DNA from: Pythium myriotylum
Taxonomy: Eukaryota > Oomycota > Peronosporomycetes > Pythiales > Pythiaceae
Assembly: GCA_023091665.1 (NCBI GenBank)
Contig: JALJCQ010000031.1
Span: 558,001-622,000 of the forward strand
Length of the DNA: 64,000 bases
Direction of reading: 5' to 3'
In this document: piece after piece, positions 50,277 through 60,620 of the stretch
How positions within the stretch are numbered: position 1 is the stretch's first letter
Layout of the letters: the number at the start of each line of letters is the position of its first letter
Notes under the pieces: model-generated
Databases searched by the model: none
Told to the model about the DNA's origin: nothing
What the model saw: only the letters and a program-made list of their open reading frames with translations
Translations under genes and position numbers: made by a program

Positions 50277-51873
50277 ACCCCTCGGTCTGCCAGACCCTAT
50301 CCTACTTAAGGTTACTTCCCTCAACACATCGGATTCTGTGGCTGTTAGGGGTGTGCTATGCGGCTCACCCCGACCCGTTGAATCCGTTCTCGCTTCTCGA
50401 ATTCACCAGAAGCCCCCGATACAGAGTTTCCAACCCTACCTCCAGCGCGCCCTTGAGGACTCTTTATGAGGGACCCTCGATAAGGATCCATCACAAGAGT
50501 TCTCGAATGATACCGCCTTCGACGCGATTGGTAGTTGCCCACAATATGTATGATCACATCCCCGTAACGTGGCTACAGTAACGTCTACCCAATTCCAAGT
50601 TTGGATCTCTTGATTTTAAAGTTAGACTGTGACGACGATGAAGGGGAAGAAACTCTAGACAATTCGGGTCGTACATAGGACTTGCACACACTCTTGACGA
50701 TCTCTGCTTCTATTTCGTCGGGATTGATTGCAACAATGACTGGGTCTGCTCTGGCTGGTCCTGGACGAATAAGAGCACGCGACACTGCGTTCTATCGACT
50801 CCATACTACACACTCGGGTCTGGCTAACACCAGCTATCACTCCCTGCAATTACTATACCCGTTGCTGTTGGCATGAATGCAACGAATAAGACCGCTTTGT
50901 GGTGAAGGAGAAGCACTATACAGTACACGACATCCTCATGCTGGCCCAAGAAGACAGTACTACGGTACTAGTGTCTTGGCAAGCAGGAGTCGACGAGAGA
51001 CCTTGCGTAGAGACACCCCGAGGCACCCACGCATGGTACGATAAAGCACGCACGCACGTTGTGCGTACTCGGACCAGATTTCCCGGAGTTTCTCCACGTC
51101 CCTCAACCACGACAAAATACTCGCGAATGGTTCTACCGAATCCACTGTCGTTGCTCAGCTCATCGCTTTTTCCCGTCGTGGTCTAGTCTGAGCTCAACCA
51201 AATTCTGTGTTCGAACCCTTCGTTGACCACATGCCCAGTAACGAGTACGTCATTGACTTCCGTGGGAACGGTCTCGTGTGACACGGCCAATCGCAATGGA
51301 GAAATGTGCGGCCGCGAGCTAGATGCATTGGCTCTTTTATGCAGATTGACGTAATATGGGGAATACATACTCTACACTGTAGTGTTCACTCGTGTCTGAT
51401 CATATCACTCGCGTTTGAAGCTACTGTACCTGTTCGGTTGGCTGACGGAGAAAACTAGACCGAATTATGCAACCTCACAATTATCGAGGAGTTGGCTTGT
51501 TGGAGTTCAGTCCTGTCTAAGTTGGTTTGCTCTGATGCAAGCTTGAGGCATTTTTGGCTAACTTATGGGATTACGGACCGGAATAGCGAGCGGGGACTTG
51601 CTGAATTGCGTCAACAGGCACCATCCCCACGCACCGGATTCGGTGGCGACAGTTGCCCGCTCTCGTGGCCAGAGAGACCCACGCCAACCCCCCCCCTGGC
51701 ACATCTACGCCTTTTCGCGCATCCAACAATGCCCGTACAAATCCAGTAGAATCAGACAATTTGTTTTGACAATTTGCCGCCAGTGGAGATGGGGTTTACT
51801 CCCAGCCACGTGCTCACCTTGAAGGTCACATGGAGTTGACAACATTACAAATGTTGTATATGTTGCATATTAT
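50277..51873. other. Gene-poor region
   Basis: A plus frame at 50899-51186 begins KEKHYTVHDILMLAQED then VLVSWQAGVDER, faintly like a chromodomain (V-x-x-I-L ... V-x-W). It could be a retrotransposon relic, but evidence is weak. No gene called. Confidence 0.35.
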
Positions 51874-53280
51874 ATGATGATAAGCTACATAACAAGTGCT
51901 GCAGCTGCCGCTAGATCGGCAAGTCTCATGCCTGCCGATCATCTGATTTTGAAAGACGACACGATTTCAGCGTGGATGAGCTCCCGTGGACGAGCTCTTC
52001 ATCGGAAGGAAACGATGACACATAAAACGCTCTTGCTAGCACCGATCATTGATAATTTCGACAACAACGACGCAGACACTATGGCACCACCTGCATACGC
52101 GAGTCCGTTCCCCAATCTGCAGCTCACGATAGAGGAGAAGGAGGACCTCTTAAGCTCAGCAAAGGTTCTCATCGAAGAGGCACAAACTATGTTCGAGAGC
52201 TATTTGTGGGAGTTTAAGAGCACCATCGACAACGCGCGATGGGAGACCATGAAGGAGCGAGAGGAAATGAAGGTCTACCACGATCGCCGCCCTGGTGCCG
52301 GTACTGGCAATAAGGATATGCACCTGATTCGCACGGCCGGGATGGTAGTGGGCACGCTAAACGACGCGATGTACGGTATCCTCAATCACAAGGCTGAAGA
52401 GAGCCGCATCAAGACTTCCTACGTCCACGATACCCTGACAGACATCGCAGTCCTCGAGTCAATCCAGGAGCCCACTCTGGAGGAACCGTTCCAATCGCTG
52501 ACGGTGCGATGGTTCGTGAAAGCTGTACGACTCCACGTGCGAGCGATCGCCAAGCACCAAGACTACGTCGTCTTACAGGCAACTGGTACGAAGACACACG
52601 GCTTTTATCTTCTTCATTCAGTTAGCTTTGACAAGACACCCCCACTATCCAACTACGATCGCGTCAATCTCTCGCTCTGTGGGCTCTTTCGCCAGGCTAC
52701 TCCGGCTAAAGTGCAGCTCTTCATGACGTCGTACTTTGAGATCAAAGAGTCTTTCATCTTGCCCATGGCACTCAAATCGATCGCGGAGGCCGTGATCTCC
52801 AAAGTACGAGTCATCGAGTGCGGCCAGCAAAAGAAGCTCGCGTACCTCGTGCGTAGCAAAGAATCGTTCGTGACTCCCGACACAAGTGCTCAAGACGGAG
52901 AGAGCTGCTATGTGTGCAATTCCTTCTCGAGGTCCTCTCGTCGAGGCGTCAAGTCCCAATGCTCTATCTGCAGCAAAAGTACTTGTGGTCGATGTCGGAT
53001 CAAGCGAAAGCTCAGCTTCTTTGCACCCGACCACCGGCTTGTGCGCTACAAAATGCGCTTCTGCATACCGTGCATCAAGACTGCGGAGCGCCTCGATGGA
53101 GCTCGCGTTGCAAGAAGCGAAGTCATGATGAATACGGCGCACAGACCAATCAAGCTGCTGGACATGCACACGCTCGCGTTTGGGGAGACACGCCGATCGA
53201 AGGAATCGTTCGTCAGTCGAGAGCCTCAGTCCTCTGTTTCAACAGTGTCGTCGATGTCAGGCGTCGATTATTCACTGTAG
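51874..53280 (+). CDS. Highly divergent START-like/FYVE-like protein (array member 11)
   Basis: 468 aa from 51874. The Met at 52081 (MAPPAYASPFPNLQL) better matches family N-termini and would give 399 aa. The layout follows the family: an N-terminal helix region (LTIEEKEDLLSSAKVLIEEA), a START-like middle (VRWFVKAVRLHVRAIAKHQD, LFMTSYFEIKESF) and a finger with four cysteine pairs (CYVC, CSIC, CGRC, CIPC). The RRHHCR motif is absent (VKSQCSICSKSTCGRC), and neither TIDTxxM nor SLREQ is found at the C-terminus. It is probably an old family member with a changed ligand. It lies 8 kb from the array on the opposite strand. Confidence 0.75.
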   Translation: MMISYITSAAAAARSASLMPADHLILKDDTISAWMSSRGRALHRKETMTHKTLLLAPIIDNFDNNDADTMAPPAYASPFPNLQLTIEEKEDLLSSAKVLIEEAQTMFESYLWEFKSTIDNARWETMKEREEMKVYHDRRPGAGTGNKDMHLIRTAGMVVGTLNDAMYGILNHKAEESRIKTSYVHDTLTDIAVLESIQEPTLEEPFQSLTVRWFVKAVRLHVRAIAKHQDYVVLQATGTKTHGFYLLHSVSFDKTPPLSNYDRVNLSLCGLFRQATPAKVQLFMTSYFEIKESFILPMALKSIAEAVISKVRVIECGQQKKLAYLVRSKESFVTPDTSAQDGESCYVCNSFSRSSRRGVKSQCSICSKSTCGRCRIKRKLSFFAPDHRLVRYKMRFCIPCIKTAERLDGARVARSEVMMNTAHRPIKLLDMHTLAFGETRRSKESFVSREPQSSVSTVSSMSGVDYSL

Positions 53281-53691
53281 TTGTCGTGAAAAAGCCCCCA
53301 CCCACCCTGTAAGTCGATGCCGTACAACAACGAAAAGGGAAAAAAGGAGCGCATTGCACGTACCATATTGAAGCTCGCATATGGTGATCATGTAGGATTG
53401 GCATACCGGCCTTGGGGCTAAGCCTCGCACTCCATGGTAATATTAGCTATCATGCGAATACAAACACTTGCACCTCCCTCGGACTTTCACGAATGGCAAT
53501 CGCACGACATACCCACCTTCCGCGGTAACCAACCGGGTGGCTTTATCTGACTACTAGAGAGCATCACCGCTGCGCTGGGCTGCTAACTGGTCGAAGCCCC
53601 ATTCTCCACTTCTGTATTATAGCAAAATTAATTTTTATTTATGCGCAGCACAATGACCCATAAATCTTTTTCCTCTTTCCCTTTTTTTCAG
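53281..53691. other. Spacer between convergent genes
   Basis: AT-rich around 53620-53690; no gene supported. Confidence 0.5.
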
Positions 53692-54737
53692 TCATACCAG
53701 AGATGTTGAGGAAGTCCTTTGTTTAGCGAGCCTTTGCCTCTCGGCAGCATAACGTGATGGTCCCCGGGTTTCTGGAGTAATCTTGTCCACAAACTCGATC
53801 GATTTGACGGTCCCGATGAGCTGCTCAGCGTTACGAGCACCCAGCATGACCGTCGACACGTTCGGGTTGGAGGCGGCCCAGGCGATCGACAGTTGCGCCA
53901 ACGTGCATCCGAGGCGGTGGGCGATCTTCGGCAAGTCGCGAGACTTCTCGACCTTGACCTCGAACTCGCCCGCGAACTCACGAAGAGCAGCCGCGGTCAT
54001 GCGCGAGTCGCTCGGAATCCCCTGGCTGTACTTGCCCGTGAGCACACCACCGGCGAGTGGAGACCACACGGTCGTACCCAGCTTGAACTTGGTGAAGAGG
54101 TCCATCAACTCATGCTCGACCTTGTCGCGCTCGAATATGTTGTACTGTGGCTGCTCCGTGATGGGACGGATCATGCGAGACGGTCGGCGATGTCGCCCGC
54201 CTTCTCGATATCTCTGGAGGACCACTCGCTGGTACCCCAGTAGAAGGTCCATCCTTGGTTGATGATGAAGTTCATGGCGCGCACGACTTCCTCGATGGGA
54301 GTGAACTGCTCTCCTCGATGACTGAACACGACGTCGACGTACTTGACCTGCATGTCCTTGAGCGTCCGTTTGATGCCCTCCACGAGGTGCTTGCGCGAGT
54401 TGCCGATGCCGTTTGGCCCCGAGTCGTACTCACCCTTGCGCCCGAGCGAGATCTTGGCCGTGAGCACGAGGTCTTCACGGGTCCAGACGCCTTCCTTGAT
54501 GCCGCGCTGGATGGCATACTCCATGAACTCGTCGCCGCGGCCGTCGTTGTAGATCTCGGCCGAGTCAAAAAAGTTGATGCCGAGACCGTACGCGGTCTTC
54601 ATGACGGCGTACCAGGTGTCCTTGGCCGAGTTCGGGTAGCAAGTCATCCAGTTCCCGAGCGACAAGGTGGAGACGAGGAGTCCCGAGTCGCCGAGGAAGC
54701 GGTAGGTCATGTTGTGGTTCTTGGGGGGAGTGACCAT
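53692..54737 (-). pseudogene. Aldo-keto reductase / Kv channel beta-subunit-like gene with one frameshift
   Basis: The N-terminal frame (54737-54171) reads MTYRFLGDSGLLVSTLSLGN and contains the AKR catalytic residues: Asp and Tyr in GINFFDSAEIY, Lys in VLTAKISLG, His in VVFSHRGE. It stops after GDIADRLA at 54171. The next frame continues at once with MIRPITEQPQYNIFERDKVE, WSPLAGGVLTGKY, LAQLSIAWAASNPNVSTVML and VKSIEFVDKITPE, ending at 53692. Adding one base near 54175 restores a full AKR6-type protein, so this is either a one-base deletion or a sequence error. The C-terminus after DKITPE is unusual (TRGPSRYAAERQRL). NAD(P)H-dependent carbonyl reduction or a K+ channel beta role would be expected. 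Confidence 0.85.
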
Positions 54738-54741
54738 GGTT

Positions 54742-54758
54742 GAAATGGTCGATGAGGT
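54742..54758 (-). promoter_or_regulatory. Possible initiator/flanking element of the AKR gene
   Basis: The minus strand reads CCTCATCGACCATTTCA, a partial TCAYTYY plus CATTTC, just before the ATG at 54737. Confidence 0.35.
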
Positions 54759-55047
54759 GGCGGAGGTGGCGGAGGTGGTGGAGGTGGTGGTTGTCGGTAG
54801 TGGTGGGACCGAAGCAGATCGCAGAATGAGGAGGTGCGAGAGGAGAGGAGGAGCTTTCGGATCGTGGTGATTCTCGCTTCATCTGGTTGGCGCCAAGGGT
54901 TTGCGATGGTAGCGACTCACAGTCAATCGAAGCTCTCTGTCGAGTGTCCACTGACCAACGTTGACGTCGTCTGTTTTCTGTCCATCATCGGTCCGTGTGG
55001 TGTGCATCTGTGACGGTGCGTCTGGACCACCATCGCGTCCTGTGACG
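54759..55047. other. Spacer with a minisatellite-like target site
   Basis: A unit of the form GTGACGGTGCGTCTGGACCA (about 55010 on) recurs as TGACGGTGTGTCTGGATCAC right of the retrotransposon (60621 on). The element therefore landed in or beside a short tandem duplication. Confidence 0.55.
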
Positions 55048-55522
55048 TGTGGAGTGTCGACCTTCACTCAGCATGTTCAAGCCGACCACTCGGCCAGCAA
55101 CCACTATCGTAGCAACCATTCCCAACAGCATGAACAGCAACAACCAACAGCATCAACAACCAATAGCATGAACACTACAACAGCATGAACAGCATTATCA
55201 GGGTCAGCATCATCAGGAACAGCATCATCATGATCAGCACCATCATGATCAGCACCATCATGATCAGCACCATCATGATCAGCACCATCATGATCAGCAC
55301 CATCATGAACGGCATCATTTTGCCCGCAGCACGAGTGCGCCTGGCAGCAGCAGCATCATCACGGCGCGACTCATCAACTCGCCACAGAGGACGCCCCATG
55401 GTCCCCATGAGGGCGCCCTCTTCCATGTACCCCAGCGGCAGTAGGAACTAGGACCAAACTTGTGGCGACAAAATATACTCACTTGCAAACTTGCATCGCA
55501 ACCAGCACCTGGACATACCATA
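55048..55522 (+). repeat. 5' LTR
   Basis: Begins TGTGGAGTGTCGACC and ends ACCTGGACATACCATA-like sequence. It includes a variable array of 15-bp units (ATGATCAGCACCATC) that is two units longer than in the 3' LTR. Confidence 0.9.
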
Positions 55523-55606
55523 AAGAATTCTTTGGCTTACGCCAGTCAGCAAGCAATCCAGCAAGCAAAACTAGTCTCGCAAGTGGAAGCAACCCTCGCC
55601 CGCGCG

Positions 55607-58600
55607 ATGCCGCCTGGCCGTGTCGACAAGGACGGCGACGTCGAAATGAATGCGCCGCCTGTGTTCGAGTTCATCAAGGCCCCTCGCTTGACCTCGTGGG
55701 ACCAACCAAGTCTGGTGCAGTGGCACCGTGATCGCCTACAGTATGAGCGCCGGATCGTGGAGCGATGCGCCGTCACTAACGAGGCCGTCGAGGCCGTGAT
55801 GGCGAGCGTGCGCTCGTCAATCGAGTCTCGCCTTCTCGACCAGCTCTTCAAGTATATCCTCCGAGTGGATGAGGAGCTAGCGACGGATGAGGAAATCATG
55901 AATAAGATCAAGCAGCGATGTAACGAGCTGCAGAACCGCCACGTACCGGACATCGACGACCTGTTCCGTCGCCATCTGAAGATGAACATGTCCATGGCTG
56001 ACGTTGAAGCACGGTTGGTTAACTACTTCGGTGACTTCGATCGCATTATCGAGGAGAAGGGTCTCAAGGACCCACTAGGTACTACGAGCTCGACTGCTGA
56101 TGACTACAAGAACAAGATGAAGGACCGCTGCCGCATCTTGACGGCCAACCTAGAGCCGCCTGCCTTGAGAACCGAGGTCCAACGCCTGGTCGCATTCCAG
56201 CACCGCGCTGCGAAGACGAGCGACCTTGCGCTGTTCGACCTGGTGCTCGAGCGAGCCAGGGAGCAGCAGAACTACCACGTTATGAGCGCCGAGGCGAATG
56301 GGAGGCGCCAAGTCGAGTCGAGGCGAAGTGCGCCGCGTGCTGCGGCTCCCGCTGGCGCTGCTACTCTGCCGACACCACAACCGCCGCGCACCGTCCCTTT
56401 TCTCACAGAAGCTTCTCGTGCGCCGCGCACTGGGTGTTGGCACTGTAAAGGTGACCACTGGCTTCGTGATTGCCCGACCGCGTCCGAAGAAGACAAGAAG
56501 GCAGCGACTGCTGCTATGAGAAAGGTCAAGGCTGCCCGCCACGTCCAGGTCAAGACCCTGCGAGTGGCCGGCAGTGAGCCGGGCCGCAGCATGGTCATCA
56601 TTAATGACGTGTTCGAACTTCCCTTTGTCGCTGACACCGGCGCCGAGTGCAACTTGATTCCCCGGCAGGCAGTGAACGAGATGCGCGATTTAGATATCCT
56701 GCCAACTTACAAGAAGCTTGATGAGCCTGTGACCATAGAGACAGCGGGAGGGAAGCGAGACCTGTGCTCACATAAGTGTGAGGTGGATCTGAAGATCGGG
56801 ACCCCGGCAGGCAACGTAAACGTCCGCCGCGTCTCCTGCCTTGTGCTCGAGGGCAACGATGACTCCTTCTTAATGGGCAGGCCGACCCTGGAAAGCCTTG
56901 GCATCGATGTTGATGGCATGTTCGAGCAATTGGCCCGTCGCCAAGCTGACGATGGCGACGACATCCCTGATGGCGTCATCATTGGTGAGGACCGCGAAGG
57001 CGAGATCGAAGCCCTGATGCACGGTATGTTGAGTGACGCCATCAACAACGGATTTCCGCCGCGGCTCCTACCGCGACTGAAGACCCTCCTGTGGTCGTTT
57101 AGTGACATCTTCCGAGTTCGCTTGGGCCCTGACGCTGCGGCTGACGTTGATCCACTCCGTGTGACGTTCAAGGAGGACACCCCACCGTATAGGTGCCGCC
57201 AGAGGCGCTATCCTGAGGCGCAGAGCGAATTCATGCGGAAATATGTTGAGGACCTAGAGCGGTTTGGCATGATCAAGAAGAATAATCACAGCAAGTGGGC
57301 GTCAGCAACTATATTGGTGAAGAAGAGCGGATCAGAGAACGACTTCAGGATCGTCAACGACTATCGACCGGTGAATGCTATGACCGTACCGATAGCTGGC
57401 ACCATGCCTGACCTTGCGAAAGCGAAGGACCGTGTTCGGGGAGCCAAGGCGCTGGGAAAGTTCGATCTCTTCAAAGGCTTTTGGCAGTTCCCTTTGGACC
57501 CTAGCTGCCAGGAGCAATTCAGTTTTATGACCGATAACGGCGTCTACACTCCATTAAGAGTGCTGCAAGGCGCGATGGACTCACCGCTCCATTTCCAGAG
57601 CCAGATGCAGACGGTGTTCGCGGACGAACTCTATCACAGCGTGATCATCTGGATTGATGACCTCGTAGTATACGGATCGAGTGATGAGGATTACCTTGAC
57701 AACCTACGCGCATTCTTTTTGAAACTCCGTCGATACAACCTGAGGTTGAGCGCACCGAAGAGCACGGTTTATGCGAAGAGTGTGACCTGGTGCGGACGTG
57801 TGATTAGTGGCGATGGCATGCAGCAAGACCCCGACCGCGTCAAGGCACTGACCAGTCTGCCACTGCCGGCGAACGCTGGTGAATTGCAGTACTTCCTGTG
57901 TGCTGCTGGGTGGATGCGTGAGTCTGTCGTCGACTACGCTCGCATCTTCGAGCCACTCCAGCACAAGCTTGACCTGTCGCTCAAGAACCACAGTAAGAAG
58001 GCACGGGAGGCTAAGAAGGTGACACTATCCTGGTCCGATGAAGAGATTGATTCCTATGAGAACGCTAAACGCGTGCTGGCGAGCCCGAACGAGCTAGTGT
58101 TTCCCCATGCAGACGCGGAGGTCTGTCTTTTCACAGACGCCTCGGATCTAGGATGGGCTGCCATAGTGACTCAAGTCCGTCAGTGGGACGCGAGTGAGCC
58201 CGTTGTGCAACAAAAGCACGAGCTGTTAATCTGCAAAGGCGGATGTTTCCGTGGCGCGCAAGTGAACTGGTCTGTTATCGAGAAAGAATCCTACCCAATA
58301 GTGCGCGCATGCGGTGATCTCGAATATTTGCTCCAACGACCGAACGGTTTTCGCATGTTCTGCGACCACGCTAATTTGATCAAAGTATTTGACAACGACA
58401 CAGAGATGAAGCAACACGTACGAGGAAAGCTACAGAGGTGGTCGTTCAAACTGGTGGGCCTCAAGTATGAGATCGAGCACATTCGGGGTAGTGACAACGT
58501 ATGGGCGGACATGGTGTCCAGGTGGGGACCCCGTGCCGAACGCGAGCACGAGCACGAGCGTGAGGTAGCGGTGCGGGTGGTTCGTACCCGGGCGCAGGGC

Positions 58601-59980
58601 CACGTCTCTGAGCTCAGACCGCTCCAGGACGACACGTTTGAGTGGCCAACCGTGGCCGCCGTGACCGCCGCACAGCAACTACAGCTCAGGGACCTGGATG
58701 GTACCGATTATGCACGAGAGGGCGAAATGATTCTAGTTGACGGCAAGTTGTGGATCCATACGACAGACAACGAGCTACTCCAACGCATTCTGATCGTCGC
58801 ACACTGCGGTGTCCAAGGCCACCGCGGCGAGGACATCATGTTGAACCAGCTGAATCAACACTACTCTATAGACCGTGCAACTCAGCACGTGCGTCGGTTC
58901 CACCAGAAGTGCTTGCTGTGCAAGCACATTAAGGGCGGGAAGCTCGTGCAGCGCCATTGGGGCGACCACAACGCAGCAACTGAGCGCAACGAGGTGCTCC
59001 ACATGGACTATCTGTTCATGGGGCCATCATACGGCACCGAAAAATATCTCCTTGCCCTCAAGGACGAACTTACCCACTTTTGTGAACTGGTGCCCTGTGA
59101 CTCACCAACAAGTGACACCGCTGCAGAAGCCATCCTTGACTGGTACAAGCGTTACGGGGCAGCCAAGAAATGGCAATCCGACCAAGGCAGCCATTTTAAA
59201 AACGCCCTCATGGCTACGTTGAGTGAGCGGCTAAAGGGGGTCCAGGCGTTCACTCCAGTCTACTCCCCATGGTTGAATGGTACGGTTGAGCGTCTCAACC
59301 GCGATATACTACAGGTGATCCGCGCACTGCTTCTAGAGGCGCAACTGGACACGAAGAGCTGGCGCTACATCCTTCCTATAGTGCAAGCGAATTTGAATCA
59401 TGCTCCCGTCGCAAGCCTGGCCGGCAGAGCTCCGGTCGAGCTCTTCACGGGTCTGTCCGCAGCGACTGCGCTCGACACGATCCTCCGCCCGACTGTGGCG
59501 AGCGATGAGCTCAGCGTACGCGCGATCGACGTCGTGGTGGCGGCTCCCGCGCTGGAGAAACTGCGAGCTAGCCTCGCAGGGTGGCACCGGGACGCGGTGG
59601 ACGCCAAGGAGAAGCGCCGCCTCCAACCGATGGCCAGCAAGAAGCACGGGACCACTAGCAACTTCCATGTCGGAGACTATGTACTCTGGTCACGCGTTGA
59701 CAGCCGTCTGGACGGCAACAAGCTCATGGTCCGCTGGGTGGGCCCTTTCCGCGTCGCTGAGACGCTCCCTTACTCTTACGTGATCCAACACATATTGACC
59801 AACGAGCGCTATGAGGTCCACGCGACGCGTCTCAAATTCTACCACGATGCGAGTCTCAACGAGACAGAAGAGCCATGTCGCCCACCAGGGGCTCACCATG
59901 GCCGTCCGCGAGATCCGCGATCATCGCCGCAACAACACCACACGCCAGTGGGAGCTTTTGGTGGCGTGGCGTGGCCTTGA
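55607..59980 (+). CDS. Gag-Pol polyprotein of the Ty3/Gypsy element
   Basis: The frame is open from 55460; the first convincing Met is at 55607 (MPPGRVDKDGDVEMNAPP). Domains in order: Gag with a zinc knuckle (CWHCKGDHWLRDC, spacing CX2CX3HX4C) near 56434; aspartic protease with DTG (VADTGAECNLIP) near 56628; reverse transcriptase with LFKGFWQFPL and the catalytic WIDDLVVYG near 57650; RNase H (LFTDASDLGWAA) near 58127; integrase zinc region (HCGVQGHRG ... CLLCKH) and DDE core with LHMDYLF, WQSDQGSHFKN and NGTVERLNRD near 59001-59300. The end after ETEEP runs out of frame into PCRPPGAHHGRP, while the chromodomain continues in the next frame. Gag and Pol are fused in one frame. Confidence 0.93.
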   Translation: MPPGRVDKDGDVEMNAPPVFEFIKAPRLTSWDQPSLVQWHRDRLQYERRIVERCAVTNEAVEAVMASVRSSIESRLLDQLFKYILRVDEELATDEEIMNKIKQRCNELQNRHVPDIDDLFRRHLKMNMSMADVEARLVNYFGDFDRIIEEKGLKDPLGTTSSTADDYKNKMKDRCRILTANLEPPALRTEVQRLVAFQHRAAKTSDLALFDLVLERAREQQNYHVMSAEANGRRQVESRRSAPRAAAPAGAATLPTPQPPRTVPFLTEASRAPRTGCWHCKGDHWLRDCPTASEEDKKAATAAMRKVKAARHVQVKTLRVAGSEPGRSMVIINDVFELPFVADTGAECNLIPRQAVNEMRDLDILPTYKKLDEPVTIETAGGKRDLCSHKCEVDLKIGTPAGNVNVRRVSCLVLEGNDDSFLMGRPTLESLGIDVDGMFEQLARRQADDGDDIPDGVIIGEDREGEIEALMHGMLSDAINNGFPPRLLPRLKTLLWSFSDIFRVRLGPDAAADVDPLRVTFKEDTPPYRCRQRRYPEAQSEFMRKYVEDLERFGMIKKNNHSKWASATILVKKSGSENDFRIVNDYRPVNAMTVPIAGTMPDLAKAKDRVRGAKALGKFDLFKGFWQFPLDPSCQEQFSFMTDNGVYTPLRVLQGAMDSPLHFQSQMQTVFADELYHSVIIWIDDLVVYGSSDEDYLDNLRAFFLKLRRYNLRLSAPKSTVYAKSVTWCGRVISGDGMQQDPDRVKALTSLPLPANAGELQYFLCAAGWMRESVVDYARIFEPLQHKLDLSLKNHSKKAREAKKVTLSWSDEEIDSYENAKRVLASPNELVFPHADAEVCLFTDASDLGWAAIVTQVRQWDASEPVVQQKHELLICKGGCFRGAQVNWSVIEKESYPIVRACGDLEYLLQRPNGFRMFCDHANLIKVFDNDTEMKQHVRGKLQRWSFKLVGLKYEIEHIRGSDNVWADMVSRWGPRAEREHEHEREVAVRVVRTRAQGHVSELRPLQDDTFEWPTVAAVTAAQQLQLRDLDGTDYAREGEMILVDGKLWIHTTDNELLQRILIVAHCGVQGHRGEDIMLNQLNQHYSIDRATQHVRRFHQKCLLCKHIKGGKLVQRHWGDHNAATERNEVLHMDYLFMGPSYGTEKYLLALKDELTHFCELVPCDSPTSDTAAEAILDWYKRYGAAKKWQSDQGSHFKNALMATLSERLKGVQAFTPVYSPWLNGTVERLNRDILQVIRALLLEAQLDTKSWRYILPIVQANLNHAPVASLAGRAPVELFTGLSAATALDTILRPTVASDELSVRAIDVVVAAPALEKLRASLAGWHRDAVDAKEKRRLQPMASKKHGTTSNFHVGDYVLWSRVDSRLDGNKLMVRWVGPFRVAETLPYSYVIQHILTNERYEVHATRLKFYHDASLNETEEPCRPPGAHHGRPRDPRSSPQQHHTPVGAFGGVAWP

Positions 59981-60101
59981 AGCCGACGAAGACTCGTGGG
60001 AGCCACTCCAGGACATGTACTCGGATGTGCCTGTGCTCGTGCGCGCCTACATCACGGCTCGGGATGTACCCGCACTTGAAAATGCCATTGCCCACTTGTA
60101 A
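59811..60101 (+). CDS. Chromodomain segment of the Ty3/Gypsy element (different frame from Pol)
   Basis: The frame contains AVREIRDHRRNNTTRQWELL followed by VAWRGLEADEDSWEPL, a typical retroelement chromodomain, and stops at 60101. It is offset by one base from the Pol frame. The crossover must lie between the end of integrase homology (about 59860) and the chromodomain start (about 59895). It could reflect a single-base indel or a frameshift used for expression. Chromodomains target integration to histone-marked chromatin. Confidence 0.85.
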   Translation: MRSTRRVSNSTTMRVSTRQKSHVAHQGLTMAVREIRDHRRNNTTRQWELLVAWRGLEADEDSWEPLQDMYSDVPVLVRAYITARDVPALENAIAHL

Positions 60102-60175
60102 CACCATGGTTACAAATCAGCTGTGACGAACACGGACACATTTCGGTGATTTGAGTGATCGACTTTGGGGGGTGT

Positions 60176-60620
60176 TGTGGAGTGTCGACCTTCACTCAGC
60201 ATGTTCAAGCCGATCACTCGGCCAGCAACCACTATCGTAGCAACCATTCCCAACAGCATGAACAGCAACAACCAACAGCATCAACAACCAATAGCATGAA
60301 CACTACAACAGCATGAACAGCATTATCAGGGTCAGCATCATCAGGAACAGCATCATCATGATCAGCACCATCATGATCAGCACCATCATGATCAGCACCA
60401 TCATGAACGGCATCATTTTGCCCGCAGCACGAGTGCGCCTGGCAGCAGCAGCATCATCACGGCGCGACTCATCAACTCGCCACAGAGGACGCCCCATGGT
60501 CCCCATGAGGGCGCCCTCTTCCATGTACCCCAGCGGCAGTAGGAACTAGGACCAAACTTGTGGCGACAAAATATACTCACTTGCAAACTTGCATCGCAAC
60601 CAGCACCTGGACATACCATA
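60176..60620 (+). repeat. 3' LTR
   Basis: Begins TGTGGAGTGTCGACC and ends GGACATACCATA before TGACG. Lacks two of the 15-bp units present in the 5' LTR. Confidence 0.9.

Larger units (their letters stand above)
55048..60620 (+). mobile_element. Ty3/Gypsy chromodomain LTR retrotransposon, nearly intact
   Basis: 5.57 kb, bounded by LTRs of 475 and 445 bp that differ mainly by two 15-bp units and one C/T change. Direct repeats TGACG flank it (55043-55047 and 60621-60625) as target-site duplication. A G-rich run (TTGGGGGGTGT) just before the 3' LTR is a plausible polypurine tract. The order protease, reverse transcriptase, RNase H, integrase, chromodomain defines a chromovirus-type Ty3/Gypsy element. 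The single long polyprotein frame and LTR identity point to recent insertion. Confidence 0.95.

Noticed and set aside
55226..55315. CRISPR-like appearance of regular 15-bp repeats
   Set aside because: Contiguous tandem units without spacers, inside an LTR, with a shorter version in the partner LTR; a eukaryotic minisatellite.
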